From contig NZ_SMAA01000003.1 in assembly GCF_004341685.1 (NCBI RefSeq), positions 158,124-222,123 of the forward strand: a stretch of DNA of 64,000 bases, written 5' to 3'. The notes below the pieces were generated by a model. The model was not told where the DNA came from. It did not search any database and was given only the letters and a program-made list of their open reading frames with translations. Origin of the DNA: Pectinatus cerevisiiphilus. Lineage in GTDB: Bacteria; Bacillota; Negativicutes; Selenomonadales; Selenomonadaceae. This document shows, one piece after another, positions 36,540 to 47,070 of the stretch. How positions within the stretch are numbered: position 1 is the stretch's first letter; each line of letters starts with the position of its first letter. The translations under genes were made by a program, and so were the position numbers.

Positions 36540-38432
36540 ATGTCAACATTATCTGTAGCCCTGACAGGAAACCCCAACACGGGCAAATCTACAATATTCA
36601 ATGAACTGACCGGCATACGTCAAAAGATTGGGAATTGGCCGGGAGTTACCGTAGATAAAAGGATGGGCTATATTAAACATGATGATAGGGCAATTTCTAT
36701 TGTCGATTTACCAGGAACTTATAGTGTAAACGCCCGTTCACCAGAAGAAAAAATTGTAATAGATTACTTACTCAATGAGCATCCAGATATCGTAGTCGAT
36801 GTAATCGATGCTTCTAATATAGAAAGAAATTTATTTCTGACTTTACAACTCTTAGAACATCATATACCAGTTTTATTAGATTTGAATATGATAGATGAAG
36901 CTACAAAACGTGGCATGAAGATTTCATCTAAAAAGCTTTCAGATCTTATTGGTATGCCTGTTGTTGAAACAATAGGCAGAAGTGCTAAAAGCACTAAAAA
37001 GCTTTTAAGTGTATTTACTTCTACAGTAATGGCAAATTATAAAAACAGTGACCTTATTGAATCTCATATCGAAGCAGTTGCTGCAGTACGTGCAGGTGAA
37101 GGTAAAGATGATGACAAAGAAGAAAAGGTCATTGCCCTTCGTTATGCTTTGATTGATAAATTGATTTCTGAAACTGTCGATACTAGCAATATGGCAAGCA
37201 CTTCAACAACTGAAAAAATTGACCATTTCTTGGCCAATGGTTTCATTGCCCTTCCTATTTTGTTGTTATTGCTTTATGCTGTATTCGAAGTTACTTTTAC
37301 TTGGATAGGACAGCCTTTAGCTGATGCACTTGATTTCATAATCAATACATGGTTCTCCGGAGTAGTTGACGACGCGTTGACAACTCTTGGTGTTGCTGAT
37401 TGGCTCCATTCACTTGTAGTTGATGGTGTTATTGCAGGTGTAGGTAGTGTCTTAACATTTGTACCGCTCATATTTACCTTGTTTTTCTGTTTGAGTGTTC
37501 TTGACGGAACTGGTTATATGGCTCGTGTAGCTTTTGTTATGGACCCGATAATGCGTCGCGCAGGACTTACAGGAAAAGGCATAATGCCTCTTATCATGGG
37601 TTTTGGTTGTGGTGTTCCGGCCATCATGGGAGCAAGAGCCCTAGATTCGGAAAAAGACCGGATGGTTTCCATTTTAGTAACACCGTTTTTGACATGTGGT
37701 GCCAAACTTCCGGTTATGGCATTATTTGCGGCTGTATTTTTCCCAGATAATGCTTCCAATGTTGTTTTTTGTATGTACATCGTAGGTATAGTGATGGCTA
37801 TTATAATGGCTAAAGTCCTTAATGTAACAACTTTTAGGGACAAGCAGTCAACCTTCCTTTTAGAGTTACCACCTTATCGTATTCCTGATATAAAAACAGT
37901 TTTACTGGAAACTTGGGATAAAGGTAAAGGGTACTTGATCAAAGCTGGTACAATTATATTTGCTATGTCTGTACTTATTTGGTTCTTAAGCAATTACAAT
38001 TTCAGCGGTCCTACTGACGAAATGACAGAAAGTTTCCTTGCGGTTTTGGGCGCAGGTGTTTCCCATTTGTTTGCTTGGCAGGGTTTTGCATCATGGCAGG
38101 CAGGTGCTGCAGCTATTACTGGCGTAGTAGCCAAAGAAGCAGTTATATCAACAATGGGTATCTTGTATAATGTAGGTGATGTTGCTGATGATACTGTGGA
38201 CGCTGCTAATCAGATGATGACAGCTCTTGGTGGATCATTTACAGCGTTGTCAGCATTAGCATTTATGGTATTTACACAACTCTACTCACCATGTGTAACT
38301 GCATTAGGCACAATCAAAAAGGAAACTGGTAAGTGGAAATGGATGTTTTTCGCCTTTGCTTACACTTGCGTAGTAGCATGGATAGTATCATTACTTGTTT
38401 ATCAGATCGGTAGGTTATTGGGCTTCAATTGA
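36540..38432 (+). CDS. feoB: Ferrous iron transporter B
   Basis: Membrane Fe(II) transporter with a regulatory G domain. Residues 1-165 form the GTPase (G1 GNPNTGKST at 10-18, IVDLPGTYS, and LDLNMID in place of the usual NKxD), then a linker, and from about residue 235 a polytopic membrane region with the conserved FGCGVPAIMGAR and a second inverted half (GVVAKEAVISTMGIL) and LYSPCVTALGTI. At 630 residues it is a compact FeoB. GGAGG is eight bases before the ATG. The small cysteine-rich protein follows 18 bases after the stop. Confidence 0.96.
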   Translation: MSTLSVALTGNPNTGKSTIFNELTGIRQKIGNWPGVTVDKRMGYIKHDDRAISIVDLPGTYSVNARSPEEKIVIDYLLNEHPDIVVDVIDASNIERNLFLTLQLLEHHIPVLLDLNMIDEATKRGMKISSKKLSDLIGMPVVETIGRSAKSTKKLLSVFTSTVMANYKNSDLIESHIEAVAAVRAGEGKDDDKEEKVIALRYALIDKLISETVDTSNMASTSTTEKIDHFLANGFIALPILLLLLYAVFEVTFTWIGQPLADALDFIINTWFSGVVDDALTTLGVADWLHSLVVDGVIAGVGSVLTFVPLIFTLFFCLSVLDGTGYMARVAFVMDPIMRRAGLTGKGIMPLIMGFGCGVPAIMGARALDSEKDRMVSILVTPFLTCGAKLPVMALFAAVFFPDNASNVVFCMYIVGIVMAIIMAKVLNVTTFRDKQSTFLLELPPYRIPDIKTVLLETWDKGKGYLIKAGTIIFAMSVLIWFLSNYNFSGPTDEMTESFLAVLGAGVSHLFAWQGFASWQAGAAAITGVVAKEAVISTMGILYNVGDVADDTVDAANQMMTALGGSFTALSALAFMVFTQLYSPCVTALGTIKKETGKWKWMFFAFAYTCVVAWIVSLLVYQIGRLLGFN

Positions 38433-38450
38433 TGTCAGGAGGAATTTATT

Positions 38451-38645
38451 ATGACAGTCACGGGAACAATAGCAACGTACGTTATAGCAGCAGTAATATT
38501 AGTAGCTTTCGCATATGGTATATACCATATATATTGTAACTTCTTCAGGGGTGAAAGCTCTTGTTGCAAAGAAGGAAAATCTTCTTCTTGCGGTTGTTGC
38601 GGTTGCCATGAAGTACATGACAGAAAAGTCCCAAGTTCTAAATAG
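38451..38645 (+). CDS. FeoB-associated Cys-rich membrane protein
   Basis: 64-residue protein with one N-terminal membrane span (about residues 5-26, TYVIAAVILVAFAYGIYHIY) followed by a cytoplasmic tail with seven cysteines in the pattern CN..SSCCKEG..SSCGCCGC. It fits the small FeoB-associated family seen after feoB in many firmicutes, possibly a FeoC-like partner or metal ligand. AGGAGG is nine bases before the ATG. A strong terminator follows. Confidence 0.88.
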   Translation: MTVTGTIATYVIAAVILVAFAYGIYHIYCNFFRGESSCCKEGKSSSCGCCGCHEVHDRKVPSSK

Positions 38646-38653
38646 AAAGAGAA

Positions 38654-38703
38654 ATAGAACTGATGATGGAGTTTTAGCACTCCATTATCAGTTCTATTTT
38701 TTT
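38654..38703 (+). terminator. feo operon terminator
   Basis: An 18-bp stem (ATAGAACTGATGATGGAG against CTCCATTATCAGTTCTAT, one G-T pair) followed by seven T. Confidence 0.9.
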
Positions 38704-38809
38704 ACAATTTAATATTTAGGGAAGAAAATAGTATGTTTGTGTTAAATAAATATTTACTGGTATAATAAAAAGGGTTTTGAAAGGTAAGTTTTTTATTTTA
38801 CGATCTTTT

Positions 38810-38872
38810 GGTAAAAAATAATGTGGAAGTAAGCTTGAGTTTTTGCTTACTTCCACATTTTATATAGAATCC
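38810..38872. repeat. Interspersed palindromic repeat, copy B
   Basis: 15-bp perfect stem AATGTGGAAGTAAGC (38820-38834), loop TTGAGTTTTT, complement at 38845-38859, with GTAAAAAAT before and TATATAGAATCC after. Four stem positions differ from copy A and all are compensated on the other arm. It lies between the convergent FeoB-associated and CocE genes. Confidence 0.85.
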
Positions 38873-38998
38873 ATTTTTCTTTATTCTTCCCAGCTTTGCC
38901 GGTAATTTACTTACCGCTCCATGATAATTGCTCTTTTTAGCAAATAGTTTGTTCATCTATAAATTTTAAGATTTATGGACTACATTTAGATCTTAATA

Positions 38999-40684
38999 TT
39001 AGCAATTTTTAATAATGGGTGCAATCAGACGAGAGGAAAATTGCGATCCTGTGTAGATAATGTGGCGGCCTTTGTTTAGATTGTCGATTGCTGGTAGATT
39101 AGGAAATTCTGGATGTGTCCAAAGCTCATTGCCGGTGATAAAGACATCAAGTTTTTCGCCAGCGTGCCATTTCATACCAAAAGGCCAGAAACCAATTTCT
39201 ACTGGAACAATTTCACCAGAATGCAATTTTTGTACTTCATCAAAGGTATAATACGGGCGATTTACTGTAGATTTTTCCTTATTCAGTTTGCGCATGGAGA
39301 CACGCAGACGACCGCTGGCACCAGTGCAATTTTGCCTATTGATGATAGGAATAGACATAAGTTTACCATCCTTATCACGTTTGCGAACATAGGCAAAGAG
39401 ATCCATATCATCAGCTGATTCAGCTGCTACATACAGGCATAAGTTCATGTAGCCAATGATTTCTACATCTTCGGTAAACGTAAGCTGAAAAGAGGCTCCT
39501 TCCTGAGGATTATATATAAAGCTGTTTTCTTCATGGGGGGTGGCTTGACTGAGTCCCATGTTGCTGGTATCAAGATAGAAAGTTTGCAGTTTTTGGCGGT
39601 GTAACGGAAAACTTTCTTCGGGACGATTCGGGATATTTTTATGGCCTGGGTCAAGCACCGTTAAGCGGACACGTGGTGTTTTTTCCCAGCCATTATTAAC
39701 ACCTTTTAAATAGTGATCAAAAAACTTGCGGAGATCCTCAACATGCTCTGGTGTGTAATAATCGTGCCATTCATGTGTGTCATGTACGCGTAACCATTTC
39801 TCCTTAGAAGATATTTTCTCCCAACCAGCAAAGGTTCCATTCGTGTGCAGCATGTTTGTATAGCTGGCGGTAACGTAGGCTGGAATAGTGATCTTTTCTG
39901 CATGGACAATTTTATCTTCCCAATAAGCATCCATTAACGGATGGGATTTAATCATGGCTACAAGGTTTTCGTATTTATTGTTGCCATAAAGATGTTCAAA
40001 GATACTACTGACAAATAGTATGTCGGGAATACCACCCTTACAAGAAGTATCGCGATAATTGTCAAGTGCACCTTCCCACGGAGCAATAGCTGTTAAATGC
40101 GGTGGCTGATGTGATGCTACATTCCATTGTGCCATGGACAACCAGGAATTGCCAGTCATACCGACTTTACCATTACTCCAATTCTGCTGACCGGCCCACT
40201 CAATAAAATCGTATTCATCTTCAGCTTCTTGCGTTCCCCAGGCATACGCATCGCCTTCAGAACTGAATATGCCGCGCGGATCTGGATGTAAAATAACATA
40301 ACCATGATTGACCCAATAACTTGGATTTGGTCCCTCAAACTCATTTAAACCATCTTCCCATTCTTCTTTGACACCCATGCGGCCTTCGAAGAGGTCATAG
40401 CAGAGATAATGACCTCGCTTGCCATATGGTGCCCATGCAATAAGTACTGGATATTTACCCTCTTTGACTGGACGGAAGATATCCATGTAAATGGTTGTAC
40501 CATCTCTGAGCTGCATAGCAGCATCACGCTCACAAAGCACATCGCAGGGCAGTTCCTTTCCGCCGTGACGATGAACACTACCTTTTTTTAAAATATAAGT
40601 ATCTGGCTGAAAACCTGGATAATCAGATTCCGTAACTGACGGTATCTGGCTAAAAATAATGCTGTTTTTAATTTTTGACACCAT
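38999..40684 (-). CDS. CocE/NonD family hydrolase (S15-type alpha/beta hydrolase)
   Basis: 561-residue serine hydrolase. The N-terminal alpha/beta-hydrolase domain shows LRDGTTIYMDIFRPVKEGKY, YVILHPDPRGIFSSEG, the EAEDEYDFIEWAGQQ segment and the nucleophile elbow GMTGNSWLSMAQW (Ser near residue 170); the C-terminal half is the jelly-roll X-Pro dipeptidyl-peptidase C domain (VEIIGYMNLCLYV, near residue 410). Family members cut acyl or amide bonds (cocaine esterase, cephalosporin acylase, dipeptidases); the natural substrate is unknown. ATG at 40684 sits just after GAGGTG. The HxlR gene lies upstream on the same strand and may control it. Confidence 0.87.
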   Translation of the reverse strand: MVSKIKNSIIFSQIPSVTESDYPGFQPDTYILKKGSVHRHGGKELPCDVLCERDAAMQLRDGTTIYMDIFRPVKEGKYPVLIAWAPYGKRGHYLCYDLFEGRMGVKEEWEDGLNEFEGPNPSYWVNHGYVILHPDPRGIFSSEGDAYAWGTQEAEDEYDFIEWAGQQNWSNGKVGMTGNSWLSMAQWNVASHQPPHLTAIAPWEGALDNYRDTSCKGGIPDILFVSSIFEHLYGNNKYENLVAMIKSHPLMDAYWEDKIVHAEKITIPAYVTASYTNMLHTNGTFAGWEKISSKEKWLRVHDTHEWHDYYTPEHVEDLRKFFDHYLKGVNNGWEKTPRVRLTVLDPGHKNIPNRPEESFPLHRQKLQTFYLDTSNMGLSQATPHEENSFIYNPQEGASFQLTFTEDVEIIGYMNLCLYVAAESADDMDLFAYVRKRDKDGKLMSIPIINRQNCTGASGRLRVSMRKLNKEKSTVNRPYYTFDEVQKLHSGEIVPVEIGFWPFGMKWHAGEKLDVFITGNELWTHPEFPNLPAIDNLNKGRHIIYTGSQFSSRLIAPIIKNC

Positions 40685-40823
40685 AATCACCTCATAAACG
40701 TCTTATATGTGTTATTTCGAATACAAAGCTAACACTTATATAGGCTGTAACAACAATCAGTGCTGCTTTAGTAGTATTATATGTTTATTGGTGACCATGG
40801 TAAATTAGTGCTTTTTTTAGCAC

Positions 40824-41200
40824 CTAGTCAATATCCTGATGGTATATAGATGTTTCAGTTGTAATAGGAATCTGCTGTTCCTTCATCCGTTTAATATTCC
40901 ATTTATAAATGCTGTTGATGATAGGAATCAGTGTTTTACCAACCTCAGTAAATACATAATCTGTACGACGTGGATAACCGGGATAATCAATGCGCTGGAT
41001 AAGACCATCCCCTTCAAGTTCACGCAAATGTGTTTGCAAAATACGGCCAGATGCACTCAAAACGCGCTTAGTTTCATTGAATCGGACAAATCCTTTCTGC
41101 TCAATACCGCGCAATATAAGCATTTTCCATTTACCACCTATAGTATGTAAAAAAATTCATAAGGATTTTCTGGAATCTTATCATTCTTTTTAGTTATCAT
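40824..41200 (-). pseudogene. HxlR-family regulator, interrupted by a frameshift in an A7/T7 tract
   Basis: The C-terminal 99 codons (40824-41123) encode most of an HxlR winged helix (KRVLSASGRILQTHLRELE, YPGYPRRTDYVFTEVG). The missing first part is present upstream in another frame: ATG 41200, six bases after AAGGGA, gives MITKKNDKIPENPYEFF, and one added T in the seven-T run (41149-41155 on the plus strand) joins it to HTIGGKWKMLILRG, the expected family N-terminus. So a single-base deletion separates the gene from an intact 126-residue regulator. It may be a true pseudogene, a phase-variable gene or a sequencing error. The CocE gene is 139 bases downstream. Confidence 0.82.
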
Positions 41201-41390
41201 ATTTATCCCTTCTTTTAAGCAAATCATAAAATAAAAACATCTATCACGTAGGCAGATGAACATAAAATTATTTCGATTACAAATTTAAGCAACTTTAGTT
41301 GCACAAAATAAAACACGATTGAAAATCCAAGAAGATACTATACTTGAAAAGAAACAAGCAGACAAAATTTTGATATTTCGTTCAGAAAAG

Positions 41391-41434
41391 AAAAAGAGTT
41401 GAAAACCCTTAATAAATAAGGATTTTCAACTCTC
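41391..41434 (-). terminator. guaA terminator
   Basis: On the minus strand AGAGTTGAAAATCCTT pairs with AAGGGTTTTCAACTCT (one mismatch), followed by five T. Confidence 0.88.
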
Positions 41435-41440
41435 CAATGA

Positions 41441-42979
41441 TTATTCCCACTCAATAGTAGCTGGTGGCTTAGAAGTTATATCATAAACAACTCTATTCAC
41501 GCCGGGAACTTCATTTACTATGCGATTGGCTACTTTATCAAGTACTTCATAAGGAATTTTAGCCCATTCCGAAGTCATTGCATCAGAGCTGGTGACTGCG
41601 CGTAAGGCAATAGTATGGCAATAAGTGCGGCTGTCACCCATGACGCCTACTGATTTTATGTTTGGCAGGCAGGCGAAATACTGCCAAATTTTTTCAGAAA
41701 GACCAGCATTTGCTATTTCTTCACGGAAGATAGCATCAGCTTCGCGCGTAACAGCAAGTTTCTTTTCGGTTACTTCGCCTAAGACACGAATAGCAAGTCC
41801 TGGCCCTGGGAAAGGTTGTCTCCATACAAGATCATGGGGAATGCCGAGTTTTTCACCTACTGCACGAACTTCATCTTTAAATAGTTCACGTAGTGGTTCA
41901 ATGAGTTTAAACTGTATGTCTTTAGGCAGGCCGCCCACATTGTGATGACTTTTTATCGTAGCAGAGGTTTTTGTACCGCTTTCAACTACATCCGGGTAAA
42001 TGGTTCCCTGTATGAGAAAGTCCATTTTACCGAGTTTATTTGCTTCTTCTTCAAACACACGAATAAATTCTTCGCCAATGATTTTTCTCTTTTTTTCCGG
42101 ATCTGAAACGCCTTCTAATTTAGTAAGAAATCTATTTTGGGCATTAACACGGATGAAGTTCATATCAAATTGTTTTTTAAAGATCTTTTCAACTTGATCG
42201 CCTTCATTTTTGCGTAATAGGCCATGATCAACAAAGATACAGGTCAATTGCTTACCAACGGCTTTGTGTGTTATTACAGCGGCTACAGAGGAATCTACAC
42301 CACCAGAAAGGGCACAGAGAACTTTTTTAGAGCCGACTGTTTCTTTTATCTGTTTGACTTTACTTTCTACAAATGAAGCCATGCTCCAGTTTCCCGTTAC
42401 TTTACATATGTCAAATAAAAAGTTTTGCAAAACTTTTTTACCAAAAGGTGTATGTTCTACCTCAGGATGAAATTGCACACCATAAATTTTGCGTTTGTCG
42501 TCAGCCATCGCTGCTACCGGTGCAGCTTTCGTAGTGGCAATAATTTTGAAATTTTCCGGAGCCTTTGCTACATAATCCCGATGGCTCATCCAGCAGGTAT
42601 CGCCGTTATTGATACCGTTAAAGAGGATAGCTTTTTTTTCGAGCTTTATTGATGTTTTACCATATTCGCCTGAATCAGCATGTTCTACAACACCGCCGAG
42701 TTCGTTGGCAATAATTTGGTGTCCGTAGCAAATACCTAATATAGGGACATTTATGTCAAATAACCCTTTTACGGCTTGGGGAGTGTCTTGGGCGTAGACA
42801 CTGGCGGGGCCGCCGGTTAAAATTATTCCTTTTGGGTTTTTGGCCTTGATTTTATCAAGTGTGTAATCATAGGGTACTATTTGGCAGTATACGCCGCATT
42901 CTCTGACTCTTCTAGCGATAAGCTGATTATACTGACCGCCAAAATCGATAACAAGCACAAGTTCATTGTTGTCCGTCAA
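41441..42979 (-). CDS. guaA: GMP synthase (glutamine-hydrolysing)
   Basis: Last step of GMP synthesis: XMP + glutamine + ATP. The class I amidotransferase domain (GICYGHQ near residue 82, HPEVEHT near 172) is followed by the N-type ATP pyrophosphatase P-loop SGGVDSS near residue 230 and the dimerisation domain with the C-terminal [11 protein letters not shown]. 512 residues is standard. It has AGGAGG before its ATG and its own promoter and terminator, so it is monocistronic. No purine riboswitch is visible in its leader. Confidence 0.97.
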   Translation of the reverse strand: MTDNNELVLVIDFGGQYNQLIARRVRECGVYCQIVPYDYTLDKIKAKNPKGIILTGGPASVYAQDTPQAVKGLFDINVPILGICYGHQIIANELGGVVEHADSGEYGKTSIKLEKKAILFNGINNGDTCWMSHRDYVAKAPENFKIIATTKAAPVAAMADDKRKIYGVQFHPEVEHTPFGKKVLQNFLFDICKVTGNWSMASFVESKVKQIKETVGSKKVLCALSGGVDSSVAAVITHKAVGKQLTCIFVDHGLLRKNEGDQVEKIFKKQFDMNFIRVNAQNRFLTKLEGVSDPEKKRKIIGEEFIRVFEEEANKLGKMDFLIQGTIYPDVVESGTKTSATIKSHHNVGGLPKDIQFKLIEPLRELFKDEVRAVGEKLGIPHDLVWRQPFPGPGLAIRVLGEVTEKKLAVTREADAIFREEIANAGLSEKIWQYFACLPNIKSVGVMGDSRTYCHTIALRAVTSSDAMTSEWAKIPYEVLDKVANRIVNEVPGVNRVVYDITSKPPATIEWE

Positions 42980-43051
42980 AATAAATCCTCCTATTTATTA
43001 ATTAAATGCAATTAAAAAAAATAAGTATTATTGCAATTGGCTTTATTCGAA

Positions 43052-43080
43052 AGTCTACTATATTATCTTAAAAATAGCAA
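43052..43080 (-). promoter_or_regulatory. Probable guaA promoter
   Basis: On the minus strand TTGCTA (43075-43080), 17 bases, TAGACT (43052-43057). Confidence 0.5.
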
Positions 43081-43100
43081 CAGAAAGGCAATAAAAATAA

Positions 43101-43155
43101 TGCTCTCCCCACAGTGACAGTTTACTATGTAATACTGTCTGCTGCAAAGAGAGCA
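43101..43155 (-). terminator. fba terminator
   Basis: TGCTCTC and GAGAGCA close a long imperfect hairpin with an inner GACAGT/ACTGTC helix; the minus strand then reads TTATTTTTAT. Confidence 0.8.
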
Positions 43156-43187
43156 GTTGAAAAAAAGAATAAGTACGATTCTTTTTA

Positions 43188-44153
43188 TTAAGCTTTATTT
43201 TCGCAACCGAGTACGTCGGTTATTTTATGTTTTACGAGTTCTTTAATATAATCTCTAGCAGGGGAGAGGTACTGACGCGGATCAAAATGGTCTGGATGCG
43301 CTGCCATATGTTCACGAATGCCTGCAGTAAGAGCCAGACGCAAGTCAGAGTCAATATTAATTTTGCAGACAGCTGATTTTGCAGCTTTTCTGAGTTGTCC
43401 TTCAGGAATGCCGACAGCATCAGCAAGTTTACCACCATTTTTATTGATGATGCTTACATATTTAGGAATAACGGATGATGCACCATGCAATACGATAGGG
43501 AAATTAGGCAAAAGTTTTTCAACTTTTTCTAATATGTCAAAACGAAGTGGAGGTGGAACTAAAACACCATCTGCATTTTTTGTGCATTGTTCTGGAGTAA
43601 ATTTAAATGCACCATGACTTGTTCCTATAGCAATGGCAAGTGAATCAACACCAGTTGATTTTACAAAATCTTCGACTTCTTCTGGTTGGGTGTATGATGA
43701 ATCTTCAGCTGTTACATGAACATCATCTTCTATGCCAGCAAGTCTTCCTAATTCACCTTCAACTACGACACCTTTTTTATGGGCATAGTCAACAACGCGT
43801 TTGGTGAGTTCAACATTATCCTTGTAGCTGTGTTTTGAACCGTCGATCATGACAGAAGTAAAACCCCCATCAATACAGGCTTTGCAGATATCGAAATCAG
43901 CACCATGGTCAAGGTGCAAAGCGATAGGCAGATCAGTATCTTCGATAGCCGCTTCTACGAGTTTTGTAAGATAAACATGTTTAGCATATTTACGGGCACC
44001 AGCTGATACCTGAAGAATAAGGGGAGCATTTTCTTCCTTTGCTGCTTCAGTAATGCCCTGAATGATTTCCATGTTGTTTACATTGAAAGCGCCGATAGCA
44101 TAGCCGCCTTCGTAGGCTTTTTTAAACATTTCCGTAGTTGTTACTTTTGCCAT
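43188..44153 (-). CDS. fba: Class II fructose-1,6-bisphosphate aldolase
   Basis: Zinc-dependent aldolase of glycolysis and gluconeogenesis. Metal and substrate motifs: LHLDHGADFDICK near residue 80, GFTSVMIDGS near residue 97, EGELGRLAGIEDD near residue 134 and LHGASSVIPKY near residue 218. At 321 residues it is close to the firmicute class IIB form. ATG at 44153 is ten bases after GGAGG; a TTG five codons upstream covers that site. It is monocistronic with its own terminator. It might also serve tagatose-like bisphosphates, since the PTS operon at 57-63 kb lacks a catalytic aldolase; that is only speculation. Confidence 0.95.
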   Translation of the reverse strand: MAKVTTTEMFKKAYEGGYAIGAFNVNNMEIIQGITEAAKEENAPLILQVSAGARKYAKHVYLTKLVEAAIEDTDLPIALHLDHGADFDICKACIDGGFTSVMIDGSKHSYKDNVELTKRVVDYAHKKGVVVEGELGRLAGIEDDVHVTAEDSSYTQPEEVEDFVKSTGVDSLAIAIGTSHGAFKFTPEQCTKNADGVLVPPPLRFDILEKVEKLLPNFPIVLHGASSVIPKYVSIINKNGGKLADAVGIPEGQLRKAAKSAVCKINIDSDLRLALTAGIREHMAAHPDHFDPRQYLSPARDYIKELVKHKITDVLGCENKA

Positions 44154-44464
44154 TAATGATACCTCCAAATTTATAATCTGAGCAACCTTTTAAATTATAC
44201 CACAAGTACAGGGCTTTTGTATAATGATAACGAGGGAAATTGTCAAAATTTTTCCATATTCACTGTATACTATTTATTTGAGATATATTTATGTAGAATA
44301 TGTAAAGTAAAATAATTAACAGTTTACAGATAAATTTTGCTAGAAAGTACAGTCTGGTGAAAGAACTGTCCATTGGATTATTGACATCATTAGATATTTA
44401 TAATATCATGATAAAGATATACAGCTAACTTTGAAATGATTTCCTGGAGGAATGTATTTAAATT
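44154..44464. other. 311-bp divergent intergenic region between fba and typA
   Basis: Contains an extended -10 for fba on the minus strand (TGG-TATAAT, 44194-44202) and the typA promoter at 44381-44409. No gene and no recognised RNA element. Confidence 0.6.
44381..44409 (+). promoter_or_regulatory. typA promoter
   Basis: TTGACA (44381-44386), 17 bases, TATCAT (44404-44409), about 55 bases before the typA start. Confidence 0.65.
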
Positions 44465-46279
44465 ATGAGTACGAATGAAAAACTTAGAAATATTGCTATA
44501 ATTGCCCATGTCGATCATGGCAAGACGACCTTGGTTGATGCCATGTTGAAACAGAGCCATGTGTTTCGTGCCAATGAACAAGTGGCAGAACGTGTTATGG
44601 ATTCCAATGATTTGGAAAGAGAACGTGGTATCACTATTTTATCAAAGAATACTTCTATTATGTATCATGATATAAAAATAAACATAGTGGACACCCCTGG
44701 CCATGCTGATTTCGGTGGAGAAGTAGAACGTGTTCTAAACATGGTTGATGGTGTCCTTCTTTTAGTAGACGCATTTGAAGGCCCTATGCCTCAAACCAAA
44801 TACGTTTTAAGAAAAGCTTTGGAACAGAAATTAAAGCCTATCGTTGTAATAAATAAAATTGACCGCCCTGACCAGCGGGTGGATGATGTTTATGATGAAG
44901 TTTTAGAATTGTTTATGGAACTTGGCGCTGACGATGACCAATTAGATTTCCCTGTAGTATATGCAGCTGCGCGTGACGGTATCGCTAAGCTTTCTATGGA
45001 TGATAAAAGCGATAATCTGGAACCTTTGATGAATCTTCTAGTAAAAGAAATTCCTGCACCAAAAGGTGATGCGGATGGACCTTTACAAATAATGGTAACT
45101 ACATTGGATTCAGATGAATATGTGGGCCGTGTAGCTATTGGCCGTATTATCCGTGGACATGCCAGAGAAGGCCAAAATGTTGTAATAATAGACGGTGACA
45201 GCCAAAGAAAATCAAAAATCGGCCAGCTTTTTGTATATCAAGGCTTGAAGAGAGTCTTGGTAAAGGAAGCCCCCCTTGGTGAAATAGTTGCTATAACAGG
45301 TCTGGGAGACGTAAGCATAGGCCATACTATCGCTGATGCTGAACAACCGGAAGCACTTCCAGCTATAAATATAGATGAACCAACACTTTCAATGACTTTT
45401 GGTGTAAACACCAGTCCTTTTGCCGGACAGGAAGGTGAATTTATCACATCCCGTCATTTACGTGACCGTTTGTTTAAAGAAACAGAAACGAATGTCAGTC
45501 TGAAGGTAGAAGAAACTGATACAGCTGATACATTCAAAGTATCCGGCCGTGGTGAACTTCATTTGTCAATATTGATTGAAACAATGCGCCGCGAAGGATT
45601 TGAACTTCAGATCGGTAAGCCAGAAGTAATTTATAAGACTATAAATGGTCAGTTATGTGAACCTATGGAAAATCTTTCTATTGAAGTTCCGCAGGAATTC
45701 ATGGGAACTGTAATGGAATCATTAGGTACACGCAAAGCGGAATTATCCAATATGGTAGAGCTTTCTGGTTATCTGAGAATGGAATTTACAATACCGGCTC
45801 GTGGTCTTATCGGTTTTAGGTCTGAATTTTTAACAAATACCAAGGGTAATGGCATTATGAATCATGTATTCCATGGTTATGTACCTTTTAAAGGTGAAAT
45901 TCCGGGACGTGCCCGCGGCTCATTAGTTGCCTTCGAAAGAGGAGAAACTACTGCTTATGGGATTTATACCTTACAGGATCGTGGTACAATGTTCGTTTCA
46001 CCAAATGAGCAGGTTTATGAAGGTATGATCGTTGGTGAAAACAGCCGTGAAGTTGATATAGATATTAATCCATGTAAGAAAAAGAATGTATCTAATATGC
46101 GTTCAAGTTCTTCTGATGAAGCTATAAGACTTACTCCACCTCGTATATTAAGCCTTGAACAAGCATTGGAATACATTAATAAAGACGAATTAGTTGAAGT
46201 TACACCTAAAAGTGTACGACTTAGAAAAGTTATACTTAATAAACAACAACGTGGTCGTATGAGAAAAAGCTCCAAATAA
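44465..46279 (+). CDS. typA: Translational GTPase TypA/BipA
   Basis: Ribosome-associated GTPase involved in 50S assembly and stress or cold adaptation. G1 [10 protein letters not shown] at residues 14-23, the switch segment RERGITI, G3 [15 protein letters not shown] and G4 NKIDR are clear, followed by EF-G-like domains II, III and V and the TypA-specific C-terminal domain ([20 protein letters not shown]). 604 residues is normal. GGAGG lies 14 bases before ATG 44465, a longer gap than usual. sepF follows after 103 bases in the same direction. Confidence 0.96.
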   Translation: MSTNEKLRNIAIIAHVDHGKTTLVDAMLKQSHVFRANEQVAERVMDSNDLERERGITILSKNTSIMYHDIKINIVDTPGHADFGGEVERVLNMVDGVLLLVDAFEGPMPQTKYVLRKALEQKLKPIVVINKIDRPDQRVDDVYDEVLELFMELGADDDQLDFPVVYAAARDGIAKLSMDDKSDNLEPLMNLLVKEIPAPKGDADGPLQIMVTTLDSDEYVGRVAIGRIIRGHAREGQNVVIIDGDSQRKSKIGQLFVYQGLKRVLVKEAPLGEIVAITGLGDVSIGHTIADAEQPEALPAINIDEPTLSMTFGVNTSPFAGQEGEFITSRHLRDRLFKETETNVSLKVEETDTADTFKVSGRGELHLSILIETMRREGFELQIGKPEVIYKTINGQLCEPMENLSIEVPQEFMGTVMESLGTRKAELSNMVELSGYLRMEFTIPARGLIGFRSEFLTNTKGNGIMNHVFHGYVPFKGEIPGRARGSLVAFERGETTAYGIYTLQDRGTMFVSPNEQVYEGMIVGENSREVDIDINPCKKKNVSNMRSSSSDEAIRLTPPRILSLEQALEYINKDELVEVTPKSVRLRKVILNKQQRGRMRKSSK

Positions 46280-46382
46280 ATAAAAAAATTCTTTAATAAA
46301 GAAGGATTTTATTCTTATGTGTAGAATAAAACTTACTATAAATAAATTTGGTGCGTTTTTAGATTAGTGGGGGTGAACTTAG

Positions 46383-46874
46383 TTGAAATTAATAAACAAA
46401 ATAGCCAATATCTTAATGCCGATAGAAGAAGTTGAAGAACCTTTCGACTCGATGTCAGCAGATGAGAAAGCAGAACCTGTTAGCGGAGAGAAGCGTCGGT
46501 CTGCCAGACAGGAAAGTGCACAAACAGGAATTGAGACGTCTTCCATATCATCTGTTCGCTCTCATTTATCCGTACATGCAAATAAAGCTGCTGGTATAAA
46601 AATTTTCGTTTTCAAAATTAATGCATTTGACGAAGTTAAATCTGTAGCCGATGCGTTAAAACAAAAACGCGCAGCAATTGTAAATTACGAAAAAGTTGAT
46701 ACAGAAACGCAGAAGCGCATATGCGATTTTATTAATGGTGTTTGTTATGTATTAAACGGTGAAGTAAAACGTATATCTACTACAATGGTATTATATGCAC
46801 CAGAAAATGTCATTATTGGTGATGGTGCTATCAGAGGAGCAGATGGCATATTCAGAAATGATATGGCCAGCTGA
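46383..46874 (+). CDS. sepF: Cell division protein SepF
   Basis: 163-residue FtsZ-binding protein that tethers and bends the division ring at the membrane. The N-terminal amphipathic helix (KLINKIANILMPIEE) is the membrane-binding part; residues 20-75 are a variable linker; the C-terminal domain (IFVFKINAFDEVKSVADALK, then RICDFINGVCYVLNGEVKRI, then YAPENVIIG) is the SepF core. It starts with TTG at 46383 after GGGGGTGAA. A terminator follows, so it probably shares a transcript with typA. Confidence 0.88.
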   Translation: MKLINKIANILMPIEEVEEPFDSMSADEKAEPVSGEKRRSARQESAQTGIETSSISSVRSHLSVHANKAAGIKIFVFKINAFDEVKSVADALKQKRAAIVNYEKVDTETQKRICDFINGVCYVLNGEVKRISTTMVLYAPENVIIGDGAIRGADGIFRNDMAS

Positions 46875-46899
46875 CTTTCAAGTCTTATATAGTCAAGAT

Positions 46900-46940
46900 G
46901 GGCTTTCTTTTACTTTCAAGGAAGGCCCGTTTTGTTTGTT
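46900..46940 (+). terminator. sepF terminator
   Basis: GGGCTTTCTT pairs completely (with two G-T pairs) with AGGAAGGCCC around an 8-9 base loop, followed by a T/G-rich stretch ending in seven T. Confidence 0.75.
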
Positions 46941-47070
46941 TTTTTGTCTATGATATATAATTGAAAATCTTTACCAACGGCTTGATATATAAAGACGGTT
47001 GCGTTGTGTCTGTCATTATCATCTGAAATATTTATGTAAATGTCATCTTTAGTACTATTTAATATAAATT

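Larger units (their letters stand above)
38646..38998. other. 353-bp convergent intergenic region between the feo operon and the CocE gene
   Basis: Holds the feo terminator (38654-38703) and palindromic repeat copy B (38810-38872); no gene seen. Confidence 0.7.

Noticed and set aside
40684..41440. Programmed ribosomal frameshift in the HxlR gene
   Set aside because: The zero-frame codons around the T7 run do not form a standard -1 slippery heptamer that would lead into the downstream frame, so mutation, phase variation or transcriptional slippage is more likely.
42980..43187. Purine riboswitch before guaA
   Set aside because: No aptamer-like three-helix pattern with the conserved loop bases was found on the minus strand.
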